Below, in pieces: positions 23,875 through 32,138 of a stretch of 64,000 nt of DNA (position 1 is the stretch's first letter; every line of letters starts with the position of its first letter). Below the pieces are notes generated by a model, which ran no database searches, had not been told where the DNA came from, and was given only the letters and a program-made list of their open reading frames with translations. This DNA is from Haladaptatus salinisoli (lineage in GTDB: Archaea > Halobacteriota > Halobacteria > Halobacteriales > Haladaptataceae): the NCBI RefSeq assembly GCF_020614375.1, contig NZ_CP085330.1, positions 1 through 64,000 of the forward strand, read 5' to 3'. A program made the translations under genes and the position numbers.

Positions 23875-26259
23875 TCACTCGACCAGTCGCTCCATCGTCT
23901 CCCTCTCCCCCGGCGAGAGACCGTAGGCTCGATAGACGAGCCGGTCGATGGCGGCGTCCGTTCGCGCCAGTTTCTCGTCCAGCTCCGCGGCGCGACGGCG
24001 GGCGTCGAGGAACTCCGCCGCGCCGTCGGGCGTCGGCACGCGGAGCGATTCGAGTCGGTCGCGGAGCGAGATGGTCTTCGTCGCCCGGTCGGGGAACGCG
24101 TCGCCTTCGACCGCCGACGGGACGTACCACCTGAGCAGGTCGCGCCACGCCGCGTCGCCGTCGAACGTCAGCGCGGGAATCGGCTCGGTTTCGACGAATC
24201 CCCACGAATCGACGCCTTCGCTTCCTTCCTCTCCGCTCCCTCTTCCCTCCTCACCCCCTCCCGTCTCCCTCGCGTCCTCGCCGGGTCGATACCGCGCCGT
24301 GGCCGCGAAGACGAGTTTCCCGCCGCGTTCCTCGACCGACACCGAACCGAGTCGGAGACCGTCCCGCGCGCTCGTCGTCTCGGCCAGTATCGAGTCGCCG
24401 AGCGGTTCGGCGACCTCGCCGAACCGGGGTCCGTCCGCTTCCGGAAGTCGAACGTCGACGCCGTCCCGTTCGCGTCGGAGTTCGCCCATTCGGTTCGCGA
24501 GCGCGGCCAGCGCGTCGCGCTCGTCCGCTCCCGCAGGGACGGGCAACCGCTCAGCGAACATCGGTTTGAACCGGAGGTACCCCCCGCTGACGTGCGTGCC
24601 GCCGTACACCTGTCTGAACCAGCAGGCCGCCGCGGTCGAGTTGACGACCGCGAGGAGGTATCGAAGCGGGAGGTCGGAGCAGGGGCGCGGGCGAACGCTG
24701 TAAAGCGTGTTGAGGGCGTAGAAGCCGTCCGCGTCGTACGTCGCCGCCGGACGGTCGCTGATGTCCCGCAGCAGTAACTTCTCGCACTCGAAGACCCCTC
24801 GGTCGCGCAGGCCGCCGTACTCGTCCTCGCCGATGAGCGACGGATCGAACCGTACCCACTCGCCGTCCCACTCCAGCCCGTAGCGCGAGACGTCGCCGCC
24901 GCAGACGAGCTTCTCGCGGTCCGGCCCGGGGTCGTCCACGACGAGCTTCTCCCGCACGTTCCCGGTGTGGATTCCCTCGGTCAGCGAGACGTGTTCCCCG
25001 AGGTCGTCGTGCTCGCGCAGGAGTCGCTCGGCGACCGGGACGAAGGCGGGGTCGATGCCGACCGGAATCACCCTGTCGCCGAGTTCGTCCACGAACGACC
25101 GGGAGAGCGTCGTCTCCGTCGCTCTTCGGATCCCACCCGGCGAGTCGGCCTGCCGGACCCGAATCGTCTCGGTCGGCCCCGCGTCCGTCTCGACGGTGAC
25201 GACGAGCGGGTAGACGCTGGCGTCCGCGAACACCGACGCCGCCGACACGTCGAGCAGTTCCACCAATCGGTGACGGTCGAGGAGGCGGTTCCGGAGCGTC
25301 CGCCCGTACCGCGCCGTGGTCCACTTGTTCGGAACGACGCACGCCACCCTGTCGCCGAGTTCCGCCATGCGCTCCAGAAACGGCACGTAGAGGTCGAACG
25401 ACCCCGTCGCCGAGTCGTACCGCTCTTTGAGGTCGGATTTCGTCTCCGCCGGGATGTGTCGGCTCCGAACGTAGGGCGGGTTGCCCACGACCGCGTCGAA
25501 TCGTCCCCCTCGGAGCACTTCCGGATCGTCGCCGGCGAGCGCGTCGCCGACCCGGAGGTTGTCGGCCGGCCAGACGCCCGTTTCCAGCCACACCGCCGAC
25601 CGGGCGAGTTCGACCGCCAGCGGGTCCACGTCCACGCCGAAGACGCGGTTCTCGGCGACGTACCTCCGCGCCCGCTCCGCCGGTTCGTCGCGCGACTCCG
25701 CGAGGCGGTCGATGGCGCGGACGAGGAAGTGACCGCTCCCCATCGCGGGGTCGAGCACCCGGGCGTCCTCCGTCCCGTCGAGCGCCCGCGAGACGGCGTA
25801 CTCGACCACGTCCTCCGGCGTGTAGTACGCGCCGACCGCCGCCCGGCGCGCCGGCGCGTCGACGAGCCGAACCCCGTCGTCGGTTACGGTCGGTTCGCGG
25901 TCGAGCAGGCGTTCGTACGCCCCGCCGACGTGACGGGTCGAGAGCGATTCCCAATCGACGTCGGCCGCCAGCGACGAGAGCCGCGCCTCCGTCGCCGGCG
26001 ACAGCGATTCGAGTCGCTCCCGCTCCGCTTCGAGCTCCGGACCGGCGGCGAACGGCGGTTCGCTCCGCCCTCGCGCCGCCGCGAACGCCGCGACGAGAGC
26101 GCGAAACGTCCCGACCAGCGCGGCGTCGAACGCCCGTTCGATTTCGTCGTCCGGGTTCTCCGCGTCGAGTAACTCGTCCGTGACCAGTTCGAGGGCTCGC
26201 CGGACGACACCGTCCGGAATCTCCGACTCGCGTCCGTCGCCGCCGCGGAGCGCGTCCAT
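23875..26259 (-). CDS. Eco57I-like N6-adenine DNA methyltransferase
   Basis: The 794-residue protein carries GAYYTPEDVV, SAM motif I VLDPAMGSGHF (168-178), GVDVDPLAVELAR and catalytic NPPY (260-263). A TaqI/Eco57I-type specificity region follows, containing YALNTLYSVRP and NSTAAACWFRQVYGG. Type IIG enzymes normally carry an N-terminal PD-(D/E)XK nuclease. Here the first 140 residues are helical and lack that motif, so it may be a modification-only enzyme. A Gly/Glu/Ser linker lies near residues 655-680. No restriction, BREX or DISARM gene is adjacent. Confidence 0.85.
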   Translation of the reverse strand: MDALRGGDGRESEIPDGVVRRALELVTDELLDAENPDDEIERAFDAALVGTFRALVAAFAAARGRSEPPFAAGPELEAERERLESLSPATEARLSSLAADVDWESLSTRHVGGAYERLLDREPTVTDDGVRLVDAPARRAAVGAYYTPEDVVEYAVSRALDGTEDARVLDPAMGSGHFLVRAIDRLAESRDEPAERARRYVAENRVFGVDVDPLAVELARSAVWLETGVWPADNLRVGDALAGDDPEVLRGGRFDAVVGNPPYVRSRHIPAETKSDLKERYDSATGSFDLYVPFLERMAELGDRVACVVPNKWTTARYGRTLRNRLLDRHRLVELLDVSAASVFADASVYPLVVTVETDAGPTETIRVRQADSPGGIRRATETTLSRSFVDELGDRVIPVGIDPAFVPVAERLLREHDDLGEHVSLTEGIHTGNVREKLVVDDPGPDREKLVCGGDVSRYGLEWDGEWVRFDPSLIGEDEYGGLRDRGVFECEKLLLRDISDRPAATYDADGFYALNTLYSVRPRPCSDLPLRYLLAVVNSTAAACWFRQVYGGTHVSGGYLRFKPMFAERLPVPAGADERDALAALANRMGELRRERDGVDVRLPEADGPRFGEVAEPLGDSILAETTSARDGLRLGSVSVEERGGKLVFAATARYRPGEDARETGGGEEGRGSGEEGSEGVDSWGFVETEPIPALTFDGDAAWRDLLRWYVPSAVEGDAFPDRATKTISLRDRLESLRVPTPDGAAEFLDARRRAAELDEKLARTDAAIDRLVYRAYGLSPGERETMERLVE

Positions 26260-26290
26260 TGGTTCCGAATCACTCCGTTGTCGGATAACT

Positions 26291-26563
26291 CTACTCCGCG
26301 TACAGCGAGTAGGCGATGGCGGCGAAGCCGATGACGGTGAGCGCGCTCTCGATGACGAGCACGAGGTCGCGGTTCACGGTGAACACCTGATCCGCGAGCC
26401 CCGCGAGAATCGCGCCGAGGGTGACGACGCCGAACCCCACCGCCAGGGACCGGAGCGCGGGCGACCCGGTTCGGCGGTACGCCTTGAACGCGAAGTACGT
26501 TATCACGCCGCCGAGGACGAGCGTGAGCGTCTTCAGGGCGATGACGAGTGGCGTGACGTTCAT
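26291..26563 (-). CDS. Small three-helix membrane protein
   Basis: The protein has 90 residues and three hydrophobic segments (LVIALKTLTLVLGGVITYFAF, ALRSLAVGFGVVTLGAIL, LVIESALTVIGFAAIAYSLY). Its ATG overlaps the stop of the upstream regulator (ATGA), so the pair is one transcript and the regulator probably controls or senses through it. Such regulator-membrane pairs are common in haloarchaea; the signal is unknown. Confidence 0.78.
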   Translation of the reverse strand: MNVTPLVIALKTLTLVLGGVITYFAFKAYRRTGSPALRSLAVGFGVVTLGAILAGLADQVFTVNRDLVLVIESALTVIGFAAIAYSLYAE

Positions 26564-26931
26564 GTTTCCTTTCGCACCTCCTCCCACAGTCGTTCGAGGC
26601 GTTCGTCGGTCGTCCGCGGCGGTCGCTCTATCGTCACGTCGAACTCGCGGTCGTCCGTCAGCGCGATGTTCACGGACTCGACCGCGATTCGATACCGCGA
26701 CGTGTGGTGCCCGTCTTCGCGGATTTCCGTCAGCTCCGTGACGAGCGAGGCGTCGCTCAGCGTGTCGAGCTTCCGGTAGAGCGTCGAAAGCGGGATGTCG
26801 GTCGAATCGGCGAGTTCGCGTGCTGTCATCGGGTTGTCTAGTTCCATGATAATTCGTCGGCAGGCGGGGTCATCGAGGGCGTCGAGTATATCCTGCAGTT
26901 CGGGCGCTTCGTCTGCCAAGTCCCGCACCAT
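26560..26931 (-). CDS. Winged-helix transcriptional regulator
   Basis: The protein has 123 residues. An ArsR-like winged helix covers about 10-75: DILDALDDPACRRIIMEL, then TARELADSTDIPLSTLYRKL as the recognition element. A beta-rich C-terminus (TSRYRIAVESVNIAL) may be the dimer or ligand part. The ATG at 26931 is chosen because an AATTAT box is about 30 bases upstream. A GTG at 26958 would add nine residues. It is translationally coupled to the membrane protein gene. Confidence 0.8.
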   Translation of the reverse strand: MVRDLADEAPELQDILDALDDPACRRIIMELDNPMTARELADSTDIPLSTLYRKLDTLSDASLVTELTEIREDGHHTSRYRIAVESVNIALTDDREFDVTIERPPRTTDERLERLWEEVRKET

Positions 26932-27032
26932 TCGGCCCCACCTTTCTCGGCTCGACACATAATTGGTTCGACTACTGCGAGCGTTCTCGTCCCCCGAGGA
27001 TCACCGAAAAATCGCCCGAGGGAGCGGGAAAC

Positions 27033-27052
27033 TACCCCACCATTTCCGCTGT
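27033..27052 (-). repeat. Isolated ORB-like element 18.6 kb from the origin
   Basis: On the minus strand this reads ACAGCGGAAATGGTGGGGTA, matching all defined positions of the element repeated around the orc1/cdc6 gene. It lies in the 121-base gap between the copA stop and the regulator gene, directly abutting the copA stop codon. Confidence 0.65.
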
Positions 27053-29665
27053 TCACCGACGAAATCCGAGGAGTCGGTAATCGCGGTCGGGCGTGTACCC
27101 GCGGAAGAGCATGCTGTTCGCCAGCACGCTCACGCTGGAGAACGCCATCGCGCCCGCCGCGAGCGCGGGTTGCAGGAGGCCGAGCGAGGCCAGCGGAATC
27201 ATCGCCGTGTTGTAGCCGAGCGCCCAGAAGAGGTTCTGTTTTATCTTCGAGAGCGTCCCCGCCGAGATGCGGACGGCTTTCAGCACGTCGCGCGGGTCGT
27301 CGCGCATGAGCGTCACGTCCGCCGCCTCGATGGCCACGTCGGTCCCGCTTCCGATGGCGGTTCCGACGAAGGCCGCGGCGAGCGCCGGGGCGTCGTTCAC
27401 GCCGTCGCCGACCATCATCGCCCGCTTTCCGTCCGACTGCACCTCTTCGACCGCGGTCGCCTTCTCGTCCGGGAGCACTTCCGCGCTGACGCGGTCGCGG
27501 TCGATACCGACCCGTTCGGCCACGGCGCGGGCGGTCCGCTCGTTATCGCCCGTGAGCATGCGCACGTCCAGTCCGCGCGCTCGGAGGTCGGCGACGGCCT
27601 CTTTCGCGCCGGCTTTCACCTCGTCGGCGTCGGCGACCACGCCCGCCAGTCGTCCGTCGACCGCGACCAGCATCGCCGTCTTCCCCTCGCGTTCGAGTCG
27701 TTCCATCGCGCCCTCCGCGGGCGTCGGGTCGATTCCCTCGTCGCGCAGGAGTTTTCGATTGCCGACGAGGACGGTTCCGCGACTCGTCTCCGCCCGGACG
27801 CCGTGCCCGGGGACGTTCTCGAACGAGGTCGGCTCCTCGACCTCGACGCCGCGCTCCCTCGCACCCTCGACGACGGCTTCCGCGAGGGGGTGTTCGCTCC
27901 CGCGCTCCGCGCTGGCCGCCGCGGAGAGGACGAACTCTTCGGTCACTTCGGGGCGCGAACCGCTCTCGACCGCCTCGACGCCGCCGTCGGCCGCGGGTTC
28001 GACGGCGACCACGTCGGTCAGGCGCATCTCGCCCTCGGTGAGCGTCCCCGTCTTGTCGAAGACGACGGTGTCCACGTCCTTCACTCGCTCCAGCACGTCG
28101 CCGCCCTTGAACAGGACGCCGGTGCGAGCGCCGATGGCCGTGCCCACCATCGTCGCGGTCGGCGTTGCGAGGCCCAGCGCGCAGGGGCAGGCGATGAGCA
28201 CCGCGCTGGCGAAGACGACGACCGCGAACTCGAACCGCGAGACGGCTCCGCCCGCCGCCTCGGGGCCGCCCGCGACCGGACTCCAGAGGGGGAGGGCGTT
28301 CGCGAGTCCGGCGAGCGTCTCGGGGAAGAGGTACCAGACGAGGCCCCAGAACAGCGCGTTGGCGATAACCGCCGGAACGAAGTAGGCGCTGATTCGGTCG
28401 GCGAGGTTCTGAATCTCGGGTTGGCGGGACTGGGCCTCCTTCACCGTCCGGACGATCTGCTGGAGGGCGGTCTCCTCGCCGACCCTCGTCGCCCGAACCG
28501 TGAGCGCGCCGTTCTCGTTGATGGTCGCGCCGATGACCTCGTCGCCTTCGCGCTTTTCGACGGGGACGGACTCCCCGGTGACCATCGACTCGTCCACCGC
28601 GCTCTCGCCGTCCTCGACGACGCCGTCGGTCGGAACCTTTTCGCCGGGGCGGACGCGGAGCAGGTCGCCTTCTTCGACCTCGTCCAGCGGGATTTCGCGC
28701 TCGTTTCCGTCCGAAATCACCGTCGCGGTGTCGGCTTCCAGTTCGAGCAGTTCGCGGAGGGCGTCGCTCGCCCTGCCTTTCGACCGGGCTTCGAGCCAGT
28801 TACCCATCGTGATGAACACGAGGATGAGCACCGCGCTGTCGAAGTAGGTTCCGCCGGGGACGAGATTCAGCAGGACGGCGACGCTGTAGAGGTACGCCGT
28901 GGTCGAACCGAGCGCGATGAGCACGTCCATGTTCGCCGTCCCGTTCCGCACGAGCGCCGTGTAGGAGTTCTCGTAGAACTCCCTGCCCAGCGCGACTTGC
29001 ACGGGCGTCGCCAGCAGGAACTGCACGAGTCGGATATCGACGCCGAACAGCGTCTCGCCCAGAAAGTCGGGGAAAAAGAGGTGTTCGAACATGAAAAAGA
29101 CCAGCGGAAGCGCGAGCACCGTCCCGAACAGCGTCAGGCGGAACTGCTTCCGAATCTCCGCGTCGCGCGCCGCTCGTCGGGCGTCTCCGTCCTCGTCCTC
29201 GGCGTCGTCCTCCCGGACGGACGCGTAACCCGCCGACTCGACGGCGTCGTAGAAGTCCGCGACGCTCGCTTCGGCGGGGTTGTACTCGACGCTCGCCTCG
29301 TCGGTGGCGAAGTTCGCGTCGGCGTGCAGGACCCCGGGAACCGCTTCGAGCGCCGCTTCGACCGACTCCGAGCAGTTCGCACAGGACATGTCCGATACGC
29401 CGACGGTCGTTCTCGCGCGAACCGGTTCGTATCCCGCGTCCTCGATGGCCGCGTAGACGTCCGCCAACGAAACCTCGTCGGGGTCGTACTCGACGGTTCC
29501 CTCGTCGGTGGCGAAGTTGACGGTCGCTTCCCGCACGCCGTCGAGCGATTCGAGCGCCTCCCCGACCGTTCCGGAGCAGTTCGCACAGCTCATGCCGCGG
29601 ATTTCGAGTTGCGTTTTTTCCGTCACGGTCATCTCCTTGTCACTACCTACGGGGTTCTTATTCAT
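27053..29665 (-). CDS. copA: Copper-exporting P1B-type ATPase CopA
   Basis: The protein has 870 residues. Two N-terminal HMA domains carry CANC (Cys27/Cys30 and Cys95/Cys98). Membrane helices lead to the CPC transport motif (493-495), the phosphorylated Asp537 in DKTGTLT, TGDN, and the hinge [13 protein letters not shown] plus N(X6)YN in the seventh helix ([13 protein letters not shown]) and MxxSS in the eighth ([10 protein letters not shown]) indicate Cu+ export (IB-1). The ATG at 29665 is used; ATG 29632 is possible. A copper-type regulator and chaperone pair lies 8.3 kb downstream. Confidence 0.93.
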   Translation of the reverse strand: MNKNPVGSDKEMTVTEKTQLEIRGMSCANCSGTVGEALESLDGVREATVNFATDEGTVEYDPDEVSLADVYAAIEDAGYEPVRARTTVGVSDMSCANCSESVEAALEAVPGVLHADANFATDEASVEYNPAEASVADFYDAVESAGYASVREDDAEDEDGDARRAARDAEIRKQFRLTLFGTVLALPLVFFMFEHLFFPDFLGETLFGVDIRLVQFLLATPVQVALGREFYENSYTALVRNGTANMDVLIALGSTTAYLYSVAVLLNLVPGGTYFDSAVLILVFITMGNWLEARSKGRASDALRELLELEADTATVISDGNEREIPLDEVEEGDLLRVRPGEKVPTDGVVEDGESAVDESMVTGESVPVEKREGDEVIGATINENGALTVRATRVGEETALQQIVRTVKEAQSRQPEIQNLADRISAYFVPAVIANALFWGLVWYLFPETLAGLANALPLWSPVAGGPEAAGGAVSRFEFAVVVFASAVLIACPCALGLATPTATMVGTAIGARTGVLFKGGDVLERVKDVDTVVFDKTGTLTEGEMRLTDVVAVEPAADGGVEAVESGSRPEVTEEFVLSAAASAERGSEHPLAEAVVEGARERGVEVEEPTSFENVPGHGVRAETSRGTVLVGNRKLLRDEGIDPTPAEGAMERLEREGKTAMLVAVDGRLAGVVADADEVKAGAKEAVADLRARGLDVRMLTGDNERTARAVAERVGIDRDRVSAEVLPDEKATAVEEVQSDGKRAMMVGDGVNDAPALAAAFVGTAIGSGTDVAIEAADVTLMRDDPRDVLKAVRISAGTLSKIKQNLFWALGYNTAMIPLASLGLLQPALAAGAMAFSSVSVLANSMLFRGYTPDRDYRLLGFRR

Positions 29666-29912
29666 GCACCTTGTCCTTTAGAAACCTCGAATAGCGATGC
29701 CAGAAACCTCCGATTCGTTCGGGCGAAGCGCCGAAATACATCACCGAAAAAACCGAAACCGGGTGTTCGCCTCGCTTCATCGGCAGTACACCGTCGTATC
29801 CGCGACGTTTTACGTAGAAACGAAGATAGCTTTCGGCGATACGTCGCGCCCTCCTCGCGTTCGCGCTCGCCCGCTCCGTCGTCACCGCCTGACGCACCTC
29901 TTTTTCGACGGC

Positions 29913-30173
29913 ATGGGGTCGACTCCCGGTCCCGAAACCACCCGCTTCTCGGGCGACCTCGCTCCCGGGCTGTCGGCGGAAGGGATCACCGACCGCGCCG
30001 CCGGCGGCGACGCGTGGGGACCGGTTCACCGCTGCCGATTCGAGGCGACCGGCGTCGGGAACGGGAGTCGAGTACGTCGAACGGAGACGCTCGAAGCGAC
30101 GAGCGTCGGCGCGACGCGGGTGACGCGGCCGCCGTGGTACGCGGAGGCGACGAAGAACACCTCGAAGCGGTGA
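29913..30173 (+). CDS. Small hypothetical protein
   Basis: The frame has 86 codons, is strongly G/C-ending, and has a TTTTT-containing element about 14 bases before the ATG. The product has no membrane segment or known motif and is near neutral. It converges on the SPW gene with one base between stops. It is plausible but could be a chance frame. The preceding 29666-29912 holds the copA promoter and nothing else clear. Confidence 0.4.
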   Translation: MGSTPGPETTRFSGDLAPGLSAEGITDRAAGGDAWGPVHRCRFEATGVGNGSRVRRTETLEATSVGATRVTRPPWYAEATKNTSKR

Positions 30174-30174
30174 C

Positions 30175-30552
30175 TCACCGCTGCCCGGTCGGTGTTCGGT
30201 CCGCCATCGTCGCGGAACGCGCCTCTCGAACCGCCCGTCCGCCGAGCGCCGCCAGCAGTACCCCGACTATCGCGTCGCCCCAGAGGGGAAGCGGCCCGGC
30301 GCTCGCGACGACGAAGGGTCGCGTCGTCTGCCAGAGACCGAGCAGTCCGAGGAAACCGCCCGCCGCGATGCTCATCGACCGCCCGCGCCACGCGGAGACC
30401 GCCCCGGCGAGCGCGAGGAGCAACACCGCGACGCCGACGAGCATATCGTTCCAGAAGTTCTCGGCGAGCATCGCCTCGTAGACGACGAACGGTGCGACCA
30501 GCAACCAGATGCCGAGCGGTGCGCCCGCCACGACGGCCCTGTTCTTCCGCAT
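30175..30552 (-). CDS. SPW-repeat membrane protein
   Basis: The protein has 125 residues with two SPW-type repeats. The first is GIWLLVAPFVVYEA followed by NDMLVGVAVLLLALAGAVSA. The second is LGLWQTTRPFVV followed by WGDAIVGVLLAALGG. Four membrane helices are expected. The family is common in halophiles and actinobacteria and its function is unknown. Confidence 0.85.
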   Translation of the reverse strand: MRKNRAVVAGAPLGIWLLVAPFVVYEAMLAENFWNDMLVGVAVLLLALAGAVSAWRGRSMSIAAGGFLGLLGLWQTTRPFVVASAGPLPLWGDAIVGVLLAALGGRAVREARSATMADRTPTGQR

Positions 30553-30667
30553 TGCGTACCCTCCGAACGACGCTCCCGACGATAAGTCGAACGGCTACCG
30601 GATCAAATTAACTTTCATTAGTACAAGTACGGGTGATTTATCCGTCCGAGAGTCGTAGCGACGACCG

Positions 30668-31144
30668 ATGCGAGACACCGCGACTCTATCGGATTCGTAC
30701 ACCGTCGTGAGCGAGATTCTGATGCCGAACGACGCCAACAACCTCGGACGGGCGCTCGGCGGGTCGATACTCCACTGGATGGACATCTGCGCCGCCATCG
30801 CTTCCCGTCGATTCGCCCGACGGCAGGTCGTCACCGCGTCGATGGACCACGTCGATTTCCTCGGTCCCATCGACCTCGGCGACATCGTCGTCGTCGAGGG
30901 GTACGTGTTCGAGACCGGGCGGACGAGCATGGACGTGTTGGTCGACGTTCGCGCGGAGCGACCGAGCGAAAACGAGGTGCAGGCCACCGCGACGTCGTTT
31001 TTCACCATGGTCGCGCTGGACGACGACGAACGTCCGACGACCGTTCCCGACGTCGCCTGTCCGACCGAGGACCAGGCGACGCTCCGCGACGACGCGCTTC
31101 GACAGCGTCGCGAGCGCCGGGAGTCGCTCGAAACCGCCCCTTAA
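30668..31144 (+). CDS. Acyl-CoA thioesterase, hotdog fold
   Basis: The protein has 158 residues of the YciA/BACH group. MPNDANNLGRALGGSILHWMDICAA is the characteristic region, with Asn21 and Asp22 corresponding to the catalytic pair, followed by VTASMDHVDFLGPIDLGDIV. It should hydrolyse medium or long acyl-CoA. Its stop overlaps the convergent nrdB stop by 4 bases. Confidence 0.88.
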   Translation: MRDTATLSDSYTVVSEILMPNDANNLGRALGGSILHWMDICAAIASRRFARRQVVTASMDHVDFLGPIDLGDIVVVEGYVFETGRTSMDVLVDVRAERPSENEVQATATSFFTMVALDDDERPTTVPDVACPTEDQATLRDDALRQRRERRESLETAP

Positions 31145-32136
31145 GACCAGTCGAGCGACCCGGCGTCCCGGTACTCGGCGACGTTCGTCTCGAAGAAGTT
31201 CTTCTCCCTGTTCAAGTCGGTCGCCTCCGACATCCACGAGAACGGATTTTCGGTTCCGTACCGCGCGTCCATGTCGAGTTGGCGCAGTCTGCGGTCGGCG
31301 ACGTACTCGACGTACTCCGCGAACTGCTCCGCGCTCATCCCGACGATTCCCTCGGGACAGGCCTCGCGGGCGTAGATCTTCTCCAGTTCGACGGCTCGCT
31401 TCACGAGCCGGTCAATCTCCGCCTCGAACTCGTCCGTCCAGACGTCGGGATTCTCTCGTCGAATCTCATGGATGAGGTCGACGCCGAACGCGAGGTGGAG
31501 CGACTCGTCGCGCATGATGTACTCGAACTGCTCGCCGACGCCGACCATCTTCCCCCGTCGTTTCAGGCCGAGCATCATGGCGAACCCCGCGTAGAAGAAG
31601 ATTCCCTCCATGATGACGTAGAAGCCCACGAGGTCGCGGACGAGCGCCCGCACGTCTTCGGTCGTCTCGACGCTGAAATCGTCGCGGTCGACGGCCCGCG
31701 TCAGCTCGACGACGAACTCGTCCTTCTCGGCGATGGAAGGGATGCGGTCGTACATCCCGTACAGGTACTCGGGGTCGAACCCGAGCGAGTCGCAGCAGTA
31801 GATGAACGTGTCCGTGTGAATCGCCTCCTCGTACGCCTGTCGGAGCAGGTACTGGCGGCACTCCGGCGCGGTGACGTACTCGTAGAGGGCGAGCACGAGG
31901 TTGTTCGCGGTCAGCGACTCGGCGGTCGAGAAGAATCCGAGGTTCCACTCGACCAGCCGTCTTTCCTCGTCGCTCAGTTCGTCGCCGCTCCACTGCCGCA
32001 CGTCGTCGCCCATCGGAATCTCCTCCGGGGTCCAGTTGTTGGCGACGCCCGCGCGGTAGTACTCCCGCGCCCAGTCGTAGTCGATCGGCAGTATCTTGTT
32101 CGGGTCGTGTTGGTTGTCGATGTCGAGTATCGTCAT
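31141..32136 (-). CDS. nrdB: Ribonucleotide reductase small subunit with Phe at the radical site
   Basis: The protein has 331 residues. Metal ligands by pattern are Glu73 (TAESLT), Glu104 and His107 (YEEAIHTDTF), Glu177 (YVIMEGIFFY), Glu211 and His214 (RDESLHLAFG). The residue four after His107, normally the radical Tyr, is Phe111. The first ligand is Glu where E. coli has Asp. Both are hallmarks of subclass Ic R2, exemplified by Chlamydia, which uses a Mn/Fe centre. With the NrdA encoded just upstream it reduces ribonucleoside diphosphates. Only two bases separate the genes. Confidence 0.93.
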   Translation of the reverse strand: MTILDIDNQHDPNKILPIDYDWAREYYRAGVANNWTPEEIPMGDDVRQWSGDELSDEERRLVEWNLGFFSTAESLTANNLVLALYEYVTAPECRQYLLRQAYEEAIHTDTFIYCCDSLGFDPEYLYGMYDRIPSIAEKDEFVVELTRAVDRDDFSVETTEDVRALVRDLVGFYVIMEGIFFYAGFAMMLGLKRRGKMVGVGEQFEYIMRDESLHLAFGVDLIHEIRRENPDVWTDEFEAEIDRLVKRAVELEKIYAREACPEGIVGMSAEQFAEYVEYVADRRLRQLDMDARYGTENPFSWMSEATDLNREKNFFETNVAEYRDAGSLDWS

Positions 32137-32138
32137 CG

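Noticed and set aside
29658-30029. A minus-strand frame upstream of copA.
   Set aside because: It overlaps the copA promoter and the better-coded plus-strand frame at 29913. Its composition is not haloarchaeal.
26963-30481. A 1172-codon open frame on the plus strand across copA.
   Set aside because: It is antisense to a complete copper ATPase with all motifs intact. Long shadow frames are expected opposite high-G+C coding DNA. The product is Arg/His-rich with no domain.
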